In this document: positions 7,928 to 14,479 of the stretch, one piece after another
How positions within the stretch are numbered: the first letter of the stretch is position 1
Layout of the letters: every line of letters begins with the position of its first letter
NCBI GenBank assembly: GCA_025774865.1
Contig: JALGZO010000757.1
Location: 1 to 16,520, forward strand
DNA: 16,520 nt
Direction: 5' to 3'
Origin: a bacterium
GTDB lineage: Bacteria > ARS69
Notes under the pieces: generated by a model
Seen by the model: the letters and a program-made list of their open reading frames with translations, nothing else
Told to the model about the DNA's origin: nothing
Database searches by the model: none
Program-made: the position numbers and the translations under genes

Positions 7928-8877
7928 GCAGGGTCTCCGTCCGGCGTGAGTGACAGGACCTCCGCGACCGCACCGGCGACGGAGAGCCGCGTTCCCGGCG
8001 ACTCGCGCCCCACCGCAACGTAACCGAGCGCCAGCGACCCGGCCTCGTCCCGAGCAGCGCTGGTGACGACGCCCACCTTCTCGTCGCCGTCGAGCAATTC
8101 GTCGCCCGGCGCGGGAGGATCCGCCGCTTCGATGCGCAGACGCACGAGCGCGCGCTTGACGCGATCGTAGCGGTTCACCCTCGCGATCACCTCCTGTCCG
8201 ACGTAGCAGCCCTTGGTGAAGCTGATCGCGTCGGTCATCCGAGCTTCGAGGGGGACGGTTCCTTCGTCGAACTCCGTGCCGAACGCGGGCACGCCGGCCG
8301 CCACGCGCAGTTCGTGCCACCGCGCTGCGTCGGCCCGGGGCAGCTCCGCGAGTACCTCCTCGACCGCGGCGACGGCGGCCGGCGGCCCGATCAAGTGGAA
8401 GCTCTTGCCTCCGACGTTTTCGGCGCGCATCAACCGGACCACCTTCCCTTCCAGCGCTCGATGCTCCCACGGCGCAAAACCACCGGCCGCCACCCCCAGC
8501 TCGACTTCGATCATTTCGACCGCGCGCGGCCCGCACACGGTGAGGAGCCTGCTCTCACCGGCCACGTCGGTGCACGTGACGTCGTCGGCGATGATGTACT
8601 TCTCGAACCAGCCCGCGACGTCCGGCCCCCGTCCCGAGCTCCCCACGAGGAGAAAGTCGTCTCCACGATCCGCGACGATCACGCGATCCACGACGCGCCC
8701 AGTCCGTTCGAGCAGAAGCGTGGGCACCCCGCGCCCGACCGACAGACCGCTCACGTCGTTCGTGACGAGCCTCTGCAAGAAGTCGCGCCGCTCCGGCCCG
8801 CCCACCACGACGCGGGCCAGATCGCTTCGATCAATGCGGGCGCTCGTCGTGCGCTCAATCACCGAGATACTCGACAT
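7924..8877 (-). CDS. ygfZ: Folate-binding protein YgfZ (GcvT-like)
   Basis: A 317-residue relative of the glycine-cleavage T protein that binds tetrahydrofolate and supports iron-sulfur enzyme maturation or repair. The family signature KGCYVGQE is at 222-229, with the conserved Cys224. FLQRLVTNDV (33-42) and PLEARMTDAISFTKGC match the GcvT-like fold, and the C-terminal part (about 243-317) is the small beta-barrel. The ATG at 8877 lies 23 bases inside the end of the preceding queD-like gene; no strong ribosome site is present, so reading may depend on the upstream gene. A GTG five codons later is an alternative start. Its place directly after a pterin enzyme fits its folate requirement. MutY in this window also carries an iron-sulfur cluster, but no functional link can be claimed from that. 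Confidence 0.93.
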   Translation of the reverse strand: MSSISVIERTTSARIDRSDLARVVVGGPERRDFLQRLVTNDVSGLSVGRGVPTLLLERTGRVVDRVIVADRGDDFLLVGSSGRGPDVAGWFEKYIIADDVTCTDVAGESRLLTVCGPRAVEMIEVELGVAAGGFAPWEHRALEGKVVRLMRAENVGGKSFHLIGPPAAVAAVEEVLAELPRADAARWHELRVAAGVPAFGTEFDEGTVPLEARMTDAISFTKGCYVGQEVIARVNRYDRVKRALVRLRIEAADPPAPGDELLDGDEKVGVVTSAARDEAGSLALGYVAVGRESPGTRLSVAGAVAEVLSLTPDGDPA

Positions 8878-9619
8878 GGTTGCGGTCCGTCTCCCGGATC
8901 CGGATGCGGTGCAGGCGAACGCGACCGGGCGCCGATCCCTCGAGGGGATCCTTGACGCGACGCCAAGCGATGCGCGCGATCTCTTCCGCCGTCGGATTCA
9001 GGTTCGCGAACTCCGCGAGGTCCTCGTTCAGGTTCCTGTGATCCCACCGGTCGACGATCTCGGTCGCGACGATCGTGTCGAACGTCGCGGCCTCGAGCAA
9101 TTCGCCGGTCTCTCCCGGCTCGCCCCGCACCGTCACCTCGAGGATGTAGTTGTGTCCGTGCCCCCGCGGGTTGTTGCACTTGCCGAAGACGCGGAGGTTC
9201 TCCTCGTCCGTGAGCGACGGGCTGTGAAGACGATGGGCGGCGCTGAACTCGTACACGCGCGTTACGTCCACGGTGTCTCCTCCGCGGTAGTCGAAGACCG
9301 ACCGACCCCCCGCCAGGCGCACCCTCCGCACCGGTATCTGGCCAAGTCGGCCCCCGAGCATACCCCAGATCCCGCGCGCCAGTGCCTCCGGGGTGCGGAG
9401 CTCGGGCGTGCCGTTCGTCCCGTCGAGACAGCGGCCCGCGAGCCTCTGCACGACGTCACGCCGTAGCGTCTCCTTCATCTCCGAGAGGTTCACCACCATT
9501 CCGTGCTCGGGATCCACGGGCCCTTCCACCGTGACCACGAGATCGAACGCGAAGACGTGGAAACGCCCGTCCGCCGCCGGGGCGAGCGTGGTGATCTTCT
9601 CGACACGGGTGACGTACAC
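8855..9619 (-). CDS. Tandem 6-pyruvoyl-tetrahydropterin synthase / QueD-like protein
   Basis: 254 residues with two PTPS-like (T-fold) domains. The C-terminal domain (about 118-254) holds the full zinc and catalytic set: FSAAHRL (His129), KCNNPRGHGHNY (Cys148, His154, His156), WDHRNLN (Asp193, His194), PTAEEIARIAW and IRIRETDRNHVEY (Glu243). The N-terminal domain (1-about 115) keeps the fold pattern and DPEHGMVVNLSEMK (36-49), typical of PTPS, but lacks the zinc histidines and the catalytic cysteine. Single-domain QueD proteins are about 120-150 residues, so this is a fused duplication. Family members act on dihydroneopterin triphosphate in queuosine, biopterin or folate synthesis; which one applies here is undecided. 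The GTG start at 9619 follows AAGGGA. It lies 42 bases after the permease gene and overlaps ygfZ by 23 bases. Confidence 0.88.
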   Translation of the reverse strand: MYVTRVEKITTLAPAADGRFHVFAFDLVVTVEGPVDPEHGMVVNLSEMKETLRRDVVQRLAGRCLDGTNGTPELRTPEALARGIWGMLGGRLGQIPVRRVRLAGGRSVFDYRGGDTVDVTRVYEFSAAHRLHSPSLTDEENLRVFGKCNNPRGHGHNYILEVTVRGEPGETGELLEAATFDTIVATEIVDRWDHRNLNEDLAEFANLNPTAEEIARIAWRRVKDPLEGSAPGRVRLHRIRIRETDRNHVEYLGD

Positions 9620-9661
9620 GGGATCCCTTCGGTTCGAGGCGAGTCGGGCGCCGGCGCGCGC

Positions 9662-10594
9662 TCAGCGGCTCCGCCGAAACGGCTTCGCCAGGGCGGCCGG
9701 AGCGCCCGAGCCCTTCCGCGCGGTGGTTCCGAGCGCGACCAGGGTGAGAGCGTAAGGCAACATCTGGAAGAACTGGTAGGGGATCTCGCCCCCGAAGAGC
9801 TCACGTCCCTGGAGCCTCACCTGGAGCGCCATCGCGAGCCCGAAGAGGAGCGCACCGAGACCGCCCGCGATCGGATTCCAGCGCGCGAAGACGACGATCG
9901 CCAGCGCCACGAAGCCGCGGCCCGCCGACATGTTCTCGACGAACGTGTTCGAATACCCGATCGAAAGGTAGGCGCCGGCGGCTCCGGCCGCGGCCCCGCC
10001 GAAGAGCACCGCCAGTGCCCTCACCCTGAGAACGTCGATGCCCGCGGTCTCGACCGCTTCGGGATTCTCGCCCGCCGCGCGAACGAGAAGCCCCGGCGAC
10101 GTCCGGTTCAGAAAGAACCCGGTGGCGACCATCGCCGCGATCGCCGCCCATCCCAGGGCGTTCTGCCTGAAGAGAGCCGGCCCCACGAGCGGAAGATCGC
10201 CCAGCAAGGGAATCGTCCAGACCCGCAGCGACGCGACGAAGATGGTTCCGTCGTGCGCACTCGCGACGGCGCGGTACGCCACCCCCGTCACCCCCAGGGC
10301 GAGCACGTTCAACGCGACGCCCGTGACGATCGGGTCGATCCGCCCGGTCAGGACGAGGGCGGCGAAGAGCGCAGCCCAGATCGTCGAGGCCAGGATGCCG
10401 GCGGCGACCCCCACCGCCGACCCACCGAGCCCCCACGCCCCGACGAACGCCGCGAACGCGCCCACCAGGATCATCCCCTCGAGCCCGATGTTCAGGACGC
10501 CGGCCCGCTCCGCCACGATCTCGCCGATGACCACGAGGAGAATCGGGATCGAGATGCGAACCGCAGCGGTGAGGAGGCCTTCTCCGAACTCCAT
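9662..10594 (-). CDS. BMP-type ABC transporter permease 2 (NupQ/YufQ-like)
   Basis: A 310-residue inner-membrane permease of the BPD_transp_2 family (PF02653), partner of the preceding permease. Multiple hydrophobic segments run through the protein, including ISIPILLVVIGEIVA, LVGAFAAFVGAW, ILASTIWAALFAALVL and YALTLVALG. The family signature AERAGVLNIGLEGM lies at 28-41. The ATG start at 10594 shares one base with the upstream stop (TGATG). In this family the two permeases form a heterodimeric channel served by one double-ABC ATPase. The basic C-terminus (KPFRRSR) is probably cytoplasmic. The substrate is set by the binding protein and is unknown. Confidence 0.92.
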   Translation of the reverse strand: MEFGEGLLTAAVRISIPILLVVIGEIVAERAGVLNIGLEGMILVGAFAAFVGAWGLGGSAVGVAAGILASTIWAALFAALVLTGRIDPIVTGVALNVLALGVTGVAYRAVASAHDGTIFVASLRVWTIPLLGDLPLVGPALFRQNALGWAAIAAMVATGFFLNRTSPGLLVRAAGENPEAVETAGIDVLRVRALAVLFGGAAAGAAGAYLSIGYSNTFVENMSAGRGFVALAIVVFARWNPIAGGLGALLFGLAMALQVRLQGRELFGGEIPYQFFQMLPYALTLVALGTTARKGSGAPAALAKPFRRSR

Positions 10595-11604
10595 CAGTCG
10601 TCTCCCCGCCGACCGACGACGACGCCGGACGCGATCGACGCGAGGATCACGACCGCCTGGATCACGAGCACGAGGACGTACGAAACGTCCGCTTCCTGCT
10701 GCATTCGAGAAGAGCCGGCTTCCAGCGCCCCGAAGAACAGCGCCGCGGGTACGAGCGCCCACGGCCGGAGCCGGGCCAAGAGCGCCACGGCGATTCCAGT
10801 GAAGCCATAGCCGGGTGACACCTTGTCGAAGAGGCGGCCGAGAACCCCGAGGACCTCCACCGCGCCGGCCACCGCCGCGATCCCGCCCGAGACGGCCGCG
10901 GCCGTGAAGATCGTACGACTCACCGGAATGCCCGCCCACGCCGAAGCGCGGGGGTTGCGGCCGACCGCCTTCATGCGAAACCCGGTCTCCGTCCGCTCGA
11001 GAAGGAACGCGACGATCACGACTGCGGCGAGGGCGAGGAAGATCCCCGCGTGAAGCGGATACGCGCGCCCGAACACTCGAGGCAGCGCGGCCGACCCGGC
11101 GACCAGGTCGCCGATCGGCTGGGCGCGCGACGCCTGCTGCAGCGGCCCGTGGACGAGCCACGAGAGCGTGTACAGCGCGACGAAGTTCAGCATGATCGTC
11201 GAGATGACTTCGAACGCGCCGCGGCGCACCTTCAGCCACGCCGCCAGGCCGCACCAAGCGGCTCCGCCGGCGAACGCGAAGACGACGATCACGGGCAAAT
11301 GGATCGCCGTCGGCCAGCCTTCGATGGCACCGATCCAGCCCGCGACGATCGCACCGACGACGAACTGACCCTCCGCCCCGATGTTCCAGAAGCCGGCCCG
11401 AAACGCCACCAACACGGCGAGCCCGGTCAGGAGAAGCGGGATCGCTTTCGTCCAGACCGTGAGGAACCCGTAGAGCGATCCGACGCTGCCTCTGGCGAGG
11501 GCGGTCATCGCGAGCCACGGATCGCGCCCGGAGACGAGCACGACGACGCACGAGGCGGCCACCGCCCCGAGGAGAAGAGCCGCGACCCGCACTCCGCTCC
11601 TCAC
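10594..11604 (-). CDS. BMP-type ABC transporter permease 1 (NupP/YufP-like)
   Basis: A 336-residue inner-membrane permease of the BPD_transp_2 family. The first hydrophobic segment is at about 6-24. The family signature FRAGFWNIGAEGQ lies at 68-80, and the conserved ERTETGFRMKAVGRNPRAS loop follows in the middle. Several further hydrophobic helices are seen, ending in VSYVLVLVIQAVVILAS. The GTG at 11604 overlaps the ATPase stop by four bases (GTGA), the junction style used elsewhere in this operon. A second GTG at 11592 has a better ribosome site (AGGAG, four bases upstream), so the true product may be four residues shorter. The reading frame is open further upstream, but that part lies inside the ATPase gene and has no membrane-protein character. 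Confidence 0.92.
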   Translation of the reverse strand: MRSGVRVAALLLGAVAASCVVVLVSGRDPWLAMTALARGSVGSLYGFLTVWTKAIPLLLTGLAVLVAFRAGFWNIGAEGQFVVGAIVAGWIGAIEGWPTAIHLPVIVVFAFAGGAAWCGLAAWLKVRRGAFEVISTIMLNFVALYTLSWLVHGPLQQASRAQPIGDLVAGSAALPRVFGRAYPLHAGIFLALAAVVIVAFLLERTETGFRMKAVGRNPRASAWAGIPVSRTIFTAAAVSGGIAAVAGAVEVLGVLGRLFDKVSPGYGFTGIAVALLARLRPWALVPAALFFGALEAGSSRMQQEADVSYVLVLVIQAVVILASIASGVVVGRRGDD

Positions 11605-13109
11605 GAGAGGTCGGACCCGAGCATCATCGCACCGAGGAGCTCGGCGTCCGGACGATCCGCTTCCCGCAGTCGCCCACCGGTCATCACGGCCCACCGATCC
11701 GCGATCGCCAGCACTTCCTCGAGCTCGGTCGAGAACAGGATGATCGCGCGCCCGTCGTCACGGAGCGCCGCGAACGTCCGCCGCAGCTCCCGGATGGCGG
11801 CGAGGTCGAGACCGCGCAACGGGTTGTGCAGTATGAGGACAGACGGGTTTGCCGCGAGCTCGCGCGCGACGAGGAGCTTCTGCTGGTTGCCGCCGGACAG
11901 CGTCGCGGCCGGCGCATCGACGCTGGGTACGCGCACGTGGAATCGGTCGACCAGCTCGTGGGCGCGCCTGGCATGCTCCCGGGGGTCGATCCAGAGACCC
12001 CGGCGCGCCCACGCCGCCCCGAACTCTCGAAGCGCGAGATTCTCCGTGACCGTGGCGTCCAGCACGAGCCCTTCGCGGGCGCGATCCCCCGGAAGCACCG
12101 CGAGCCCGCGTCGCCACCGCTCAGCAACCCCGGCAGCCGTCACATCGGTGTCGCCGAGACGAATCCGTCCGCTCCCGGGGCGCTCCATTCCGGCCATGAG
12201 CCGAACGAGCTCGTCCTGACCGTTGCCGTCGACGCCCGTGACACCGAGAATCTCGCCCCCCGAGAGCTCGAATGAAACGTCCCGGACCGTCACCCGGCCG
12301 GCGTGGGACGACAGGTTCTCGACCGTGAGGAGCGTTCGCGCCGACGCCGGCCGCGCGCGCGGAACGTCGGCCGACGGAACGCTGTCCGCTCCGACGATAC
12401 GGCGCGTCAACTCGCCCCGCTCGGTATCCCCGGTGCGACCCCGCGCGAGGATCCGTCCGCGGCGGAGCAGCGTGATCCGATCGGAGATCTCCAGCGCTTC
12501 ATCCAACTTGTGACTGATGAACGCCACGGCCGTACCGCCGTCGGTGAGCCGCCGGATCACGTCGAACAGGTCACCGACCTCACTCGGCGCGAGCACCGCC
12601 GTCGGCTCGTCCAGAATGAGCAGTCGGACGCGGCGAGAGAGCGCCTTTGCGATCTCGACTCGTTGCCGAGCTCCGACCGGTAGCTCCTCGACCTTGGCGT
12701 CGAGCGGAAGGTCCAGCCGGAAGCGACGGCCGAGCTCTTCGCACGCTCGGCGCGCCCTTCCCCGGGTCAGCCGGAACCGAGGGCGATCCGGATGAGCCAG
12801 CCAGATGTTCTCCCAGACGGAGAGCGCGGGGACGAGCATGAAGTGCTGGTGCACCATCGCGATTCCGAGGGCGCGCGCGTCGGCGGACGAGCGGAGTCGA
12901 ACGTCCTGTCCGCGCCACACGAGCTTCCCGGCGTCCGGCCGGAGGATCCCGTACAACACGTTCATGAGAGTGGTCTTGCCTGCTCCGTTCTCGCCGAGCA
13001 CGGCATGGACCTCGCCGGCGGCGACGTCGAGATCCACTTGATCGAGAGCCACGACGGAGCCGAAGCGCTTCGTCAACCTCTCGACGCGCAGGAGGGTCGC
13101 GTCCGTCAA
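11601..13109 (-). CDS. BMP-type ABC transporter ATP-binding protein, two ABC domains (YufO/NupO-like)
   Basis: A 502-residue ATPase with two fused ABC domains, as in sugar, nucleoside and riboflavin importers of the BMP group. Domain 1: Walker A GENGAGKT (39-46), Q-loop HQHF (87-90), signature LPVGARQ (143-149), Walker B LLILDE (163-168) and switch histidine ISHK (198-201). Domain 2 has the degenerate P-loop GVDGNGQDEL (292-301) normal for this group, a canonical LSGGNQQK signature (404-411) and LILHNPLRGLD in place of a full Walker B. Domain 1 is thus the likely main hydrolytic site. The TTG start at 13109 overlaps the stop of the binding-protein gene (TTGA). Length matches the family. Confidence 0.95.
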   Translation of the reverse strand: MTDATLLRVERLTKRFGSVVALDQVDLDVAAGEVHAVLGENGAGKTTLMNVLYGILRPDAGKLVWRGQDVRLRSSADARALGIAMVHQHFMLVPALSVWENIWLAHPDRPRFRLTRGRARRACEELGRRFRLDLPLDAKVEELPVGARQRVEIAKALSRRVRLLILDEPTAVLAPSEVGDLFDVIRRLTDGGTAVAFISHKLDEALEISDRITLLRRGRILARGRTGDTERGELTRRIVGADSVPSADVPRARPASARTLLTVENLSSHAGRVTVRDVSFELSGGEILGVTGVDGNGQDELVRLMAGMERPGSGRIRLGDTDVTAAGVAERWRRGLAVLPGDRAREGLVLDATVTENLALREFGAAWARRGLWIDPREHARRAHELVDRFHVRVPSVDAPAATLSGGNQQKLLVARELAANPSVLILHNPLRGLDLAAIRELRRTFAALRDDGRAIILFSTELEEVLAIADRWAVMTGGRLREADRPDAELLGAMMLGSDLS

Positions 13110-14101
13110 TTCGGCGAGGCGAGTACGTCGATCTCGCCAGAGGCGATGCGCTGCTCGAGATCCGCGAGGAAGGCCGCGACGTCCGGGCCGAGCTCGGGAG
13201 CGGCCTCGGGACTCACGACGACGCTCACCACCCCTTCCTTCACTCCCATCGTGGTCGCGGCGGGAACGAAGCGGCCTGCCTTCACCGCCCGCCCGACGGC
13301 GAGGTAGGCGGCCGGCACGTCGAGCACCGCGCTCGCCAGGATCGCGCCAGGCACCACGCGATTCTGATCCTTGTTCGAACCGAACGCCCAGACGCCGTCA
13401 TGCTCCGCCGCGGCCTGGAAGACTCCGAGCCCGGCCTTGTCGGCGTTCTGAAACAGGAACCGGGCGCCCTGCTCGATCAGGGCTTCCGCGTGCTCGCGCG
13501 CCAGCGCCACATCGTGCCAGTTGCCCACGTACTTCGTGACGACCTCGAACTCGGGGTTCACGCCCTTCGCGCCGTTCTCGAATCCGTCGAAGCCCGGTTT
13601 CAGCGAGGGAATCTCCTCGCCGCCGATCATGCCCGCGACCGGCCGTTCCGAGAGGTGCGCGGCGAGCGCGCCGAGGACGTACGTCGCCTCTTCGAGCCGA
13701 AAGTGCACGGCTGCGACGTTCGCGGCGTGTCGATTGCCGGCGATCACGATGAATGTGGTGCCAGGGAAGTCCGGCGCGACGCGAAGGGCCGCGTCCTGAA
13801 ACTCGTACGCGTGTCCGATCACGAGCTCGTAGCCTTGCGCAGCGAACTCGCGCAGATTCTCTTCGAAGCGGCTCTTGTCGAGGCTCTCTACCTTCGCGAT
13901 CTGCGCTCCGAGCTCCCGCTCGAGCAGGAGAAGGCCCTCGTGAGCGCTCGCGTTCCAGCCGTCGTCGGAGACGGGCCCGGTGAGCAGCAGCGCCACCCGG
14001 AAGTCGCTCGGCGGCGAGGCGTCACGACCGGCGCAGCCGGCCGCGCCCAGCACCAGGGCGAGCACCGACGCCCGAGTGACGAGGCGAAGAACTCCGTTCA
14101 A
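13106..14101 (-). CDS. BMP-family substrate-binding lipoprotein (PnrA/BmpA-like)
   Basis: A 331-residue periplasmic or surface binding protein of the BMP (PnrA/Med) family and first gene of the run. The signal peptide runs from a basic start (RLVTR) through VLALVLGAAG to the lipobox cysteine Cys23, so it should be a lipoprotein. The ligand-site signature SDDGWN (45-50) corresponds to the DD..N motif that contacts the nucleoside ring or ribose in PnrA-type proteins. Other family blocks are the FEENLREFAAQGYELVIGH region and FGSNKDQN. Known ligands in the family are purine nucleosides (PnrA), riboflavin (RfuA) and others, so the substrate is open. The TTG start at 14101 has a well-placed GGAG site and a strong promoter upstream, which supports it despite the rare codon. 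Confidence 0.93.
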   Translation of the reverse strand: MNGVLRLVTRASVLALVLGAAGCAGRDASPPSDFRVALLLTGPVSDDGWNASAHEGLLLLERELGAQIAKVESLDKSRFEENLREFAAQGYELVIGHAYEFQDAALRVAPDFPGTTFIVIAGNRHAANVAAVHFRLEEATYVLGALAAHLSERPVAGMIGGEEIPSLKPGFDGFENGAKGVNPEFEVVTKYVGNWHDVALAREHAEALIEQGARFLFQNADKAGLGVFQAAAEHDGVWAFGSNKDQNRVVPGAILASAVLDVPAAYLAVGRAVKAGRFVPAATTMGVKEGVVSVVVSPEAAPELGPDVAAFLADLEQRIASGEIDVLASPN

Positions 14102-14106
14102 AGATG

Positions 14107-14110
14107 CTCC
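14107..14110 (-). promoter_or_regulatory. Ribosome binding site supporting a TTG start
   Basis: GGAG on the minus strand, five bases before the TTG at 14101. No in-frame ATG or GTG lies nearby that would preserve the signal peptide, so the site and the lipoprotein leader together fix this unusual start. Confidence 0.6.
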
Positions 14111-14130
14111 GCGGGAACGAGGCCGGCAGG

Positions 14131-14159
14131 ATTCTCGGCGCGAGATCGCCCGCTGTCAA
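14131..14159 (-). promoter_or_regulatory. Promoter of the transporter-pterin operon
   Basis: Minus strand: perfect -35 TTGACA (14154-14159), a 17-base spacer and -10 GAGAAT (14131-14136, four of six consensus bases). The start point would be near 14124, leaving a leader of about 23 bases, too short for a riboswitch. A direct repeat CGTGC-N3-CGTGC (14161-14165, 14169-14173) sits immediately upstream, between this and a possible divergent promoter, and could be an operator; that part is speculative. Confidence 0.62.
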
Positions 14160-14434
14160 GCGTGCGACCGTGCTAGACTGCGCGCCCCTATGCCGATCGG
14201 AGCAATCTCCCGGACGCGGTTCGCCACGCTCGTCGTTACCGCGGTAGGTCTCCTCGTCGGATGCGGCGCGGACGAGACGGACGTCCACTCGCAACATCCC
14301 GCGGAGCAGCCGGACCGCGACGCCGCCACTTCCTCGAGCGAGTCTTCGAACTCCGTGACGCGGTAGAACCGATTCATCGGCACGTCCAGAAACTCCTGCG
14401 TCGAGTCGCTGGCTGGCCAGTAGACTGTCGACAC
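14156..14434 (-). CDS. Possible small hypothetical protein, antisense to the lipoprotein frame
   Basis: Unrecognised. From a GTG at 14434 (or TTG at 14458) the minus strand encodes a peptide whose first 45 or so residues have ordinary protein composition, for example STVYWPASDSTQEFL and NRFYRVTEFEDSLEEVAA. About 85% of third positions are G or C, better than the alternative plus frame HFLERVFEL (about 63%). The second half turns Ser/Arg/Pro-rich, as expected of an antisense frame, and the stop falls inside the -35 of the next operon. The frame is the same as that of the upstream helicase-partner gene, separated only by its TGA. It may be a remnant of a longer C-terminus, a separate small gene or an artefact. 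Confidence 0.3.
   Translation of the reverse strand: MSTVYWPASDSTQEFLDVPMNRFYRVTEFEDSLEEVAASRSGCSAGCCEWTSVSSAPHPTRRPTAVTTSVANRVREIAPIGIGARSLARSHA
14171..14179 (+). promoter_or_regulatory. Possible extended -10 element for the small lipoprotein
   Basis: TGCTAGACT fits an extended -10 (TGnTAnnnT) on the plus strand. No clear -35 is seen. Transcription would begin near 14186, only about four bases before the ATG at 14190, giving a practically leaderless mRNA, consistent with the lack of a ribosome site. Confidence 0.3.
14190..14366 (+). CDS. Possible small lipoprotein (58 residues)
   Basis: Not a recognised family. The translation begins with a well-formed lipoprotein signal: basic n-region ending SRTR (7-10), hydrophobic FATLVVTAVGLLV (11-23), lipobox LLVGC with Cys25. 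The mature part is 34 polar, Ser- and Asp-rich residues. GC at third codon positions is high. No ribosome site precedes the ATG, but an extended -10-like element lies about 10 bases upstream. Against it: the second half is low in complexity, and the opposite strand has a reading frame sharing the same third positions, so codon statistics cannot separate them. If real it is divergent from the transporter operon. It may be a chance signal. Confidence 0.38.
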   Translation: MPIGAISRTRFATLVVTAVGLLVGCGADETDVHSQHPAEQPDRDAATSSSESSNSVTR

Positions 14435-14479
14435 GAGATCCGGCTCGCCGCGGGGCAATGAGCGGCTGAAGCCGAGGCC

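Noticed and set aside
7928-8536. N-terminal extension of the M20 frame
   Set aside because: Lies inside ygfZ, Arg-rich shadow; the M20 fold starts just after the GTG at 7927.
8213-9466. 417-codon plus-strand frame over ygfZ and the PTPS gene
   Set aside because: Antisense shadow crossing two well-identified genes.
9503-12219. Long plus-strand frames (435 and 389 codons) opposite the permeases and ATPase
   Set aside because: Extremely Arg/Glu/Pro-rich, no motif, opposite conserved transporter genes.
14102-14130. Riboswitch in the leader of the transporter operon
   Set aside because: Only about 23 bases separate the predicted start point from the TTG, too short for a known nucleobase, folate or flavin riboswitch.
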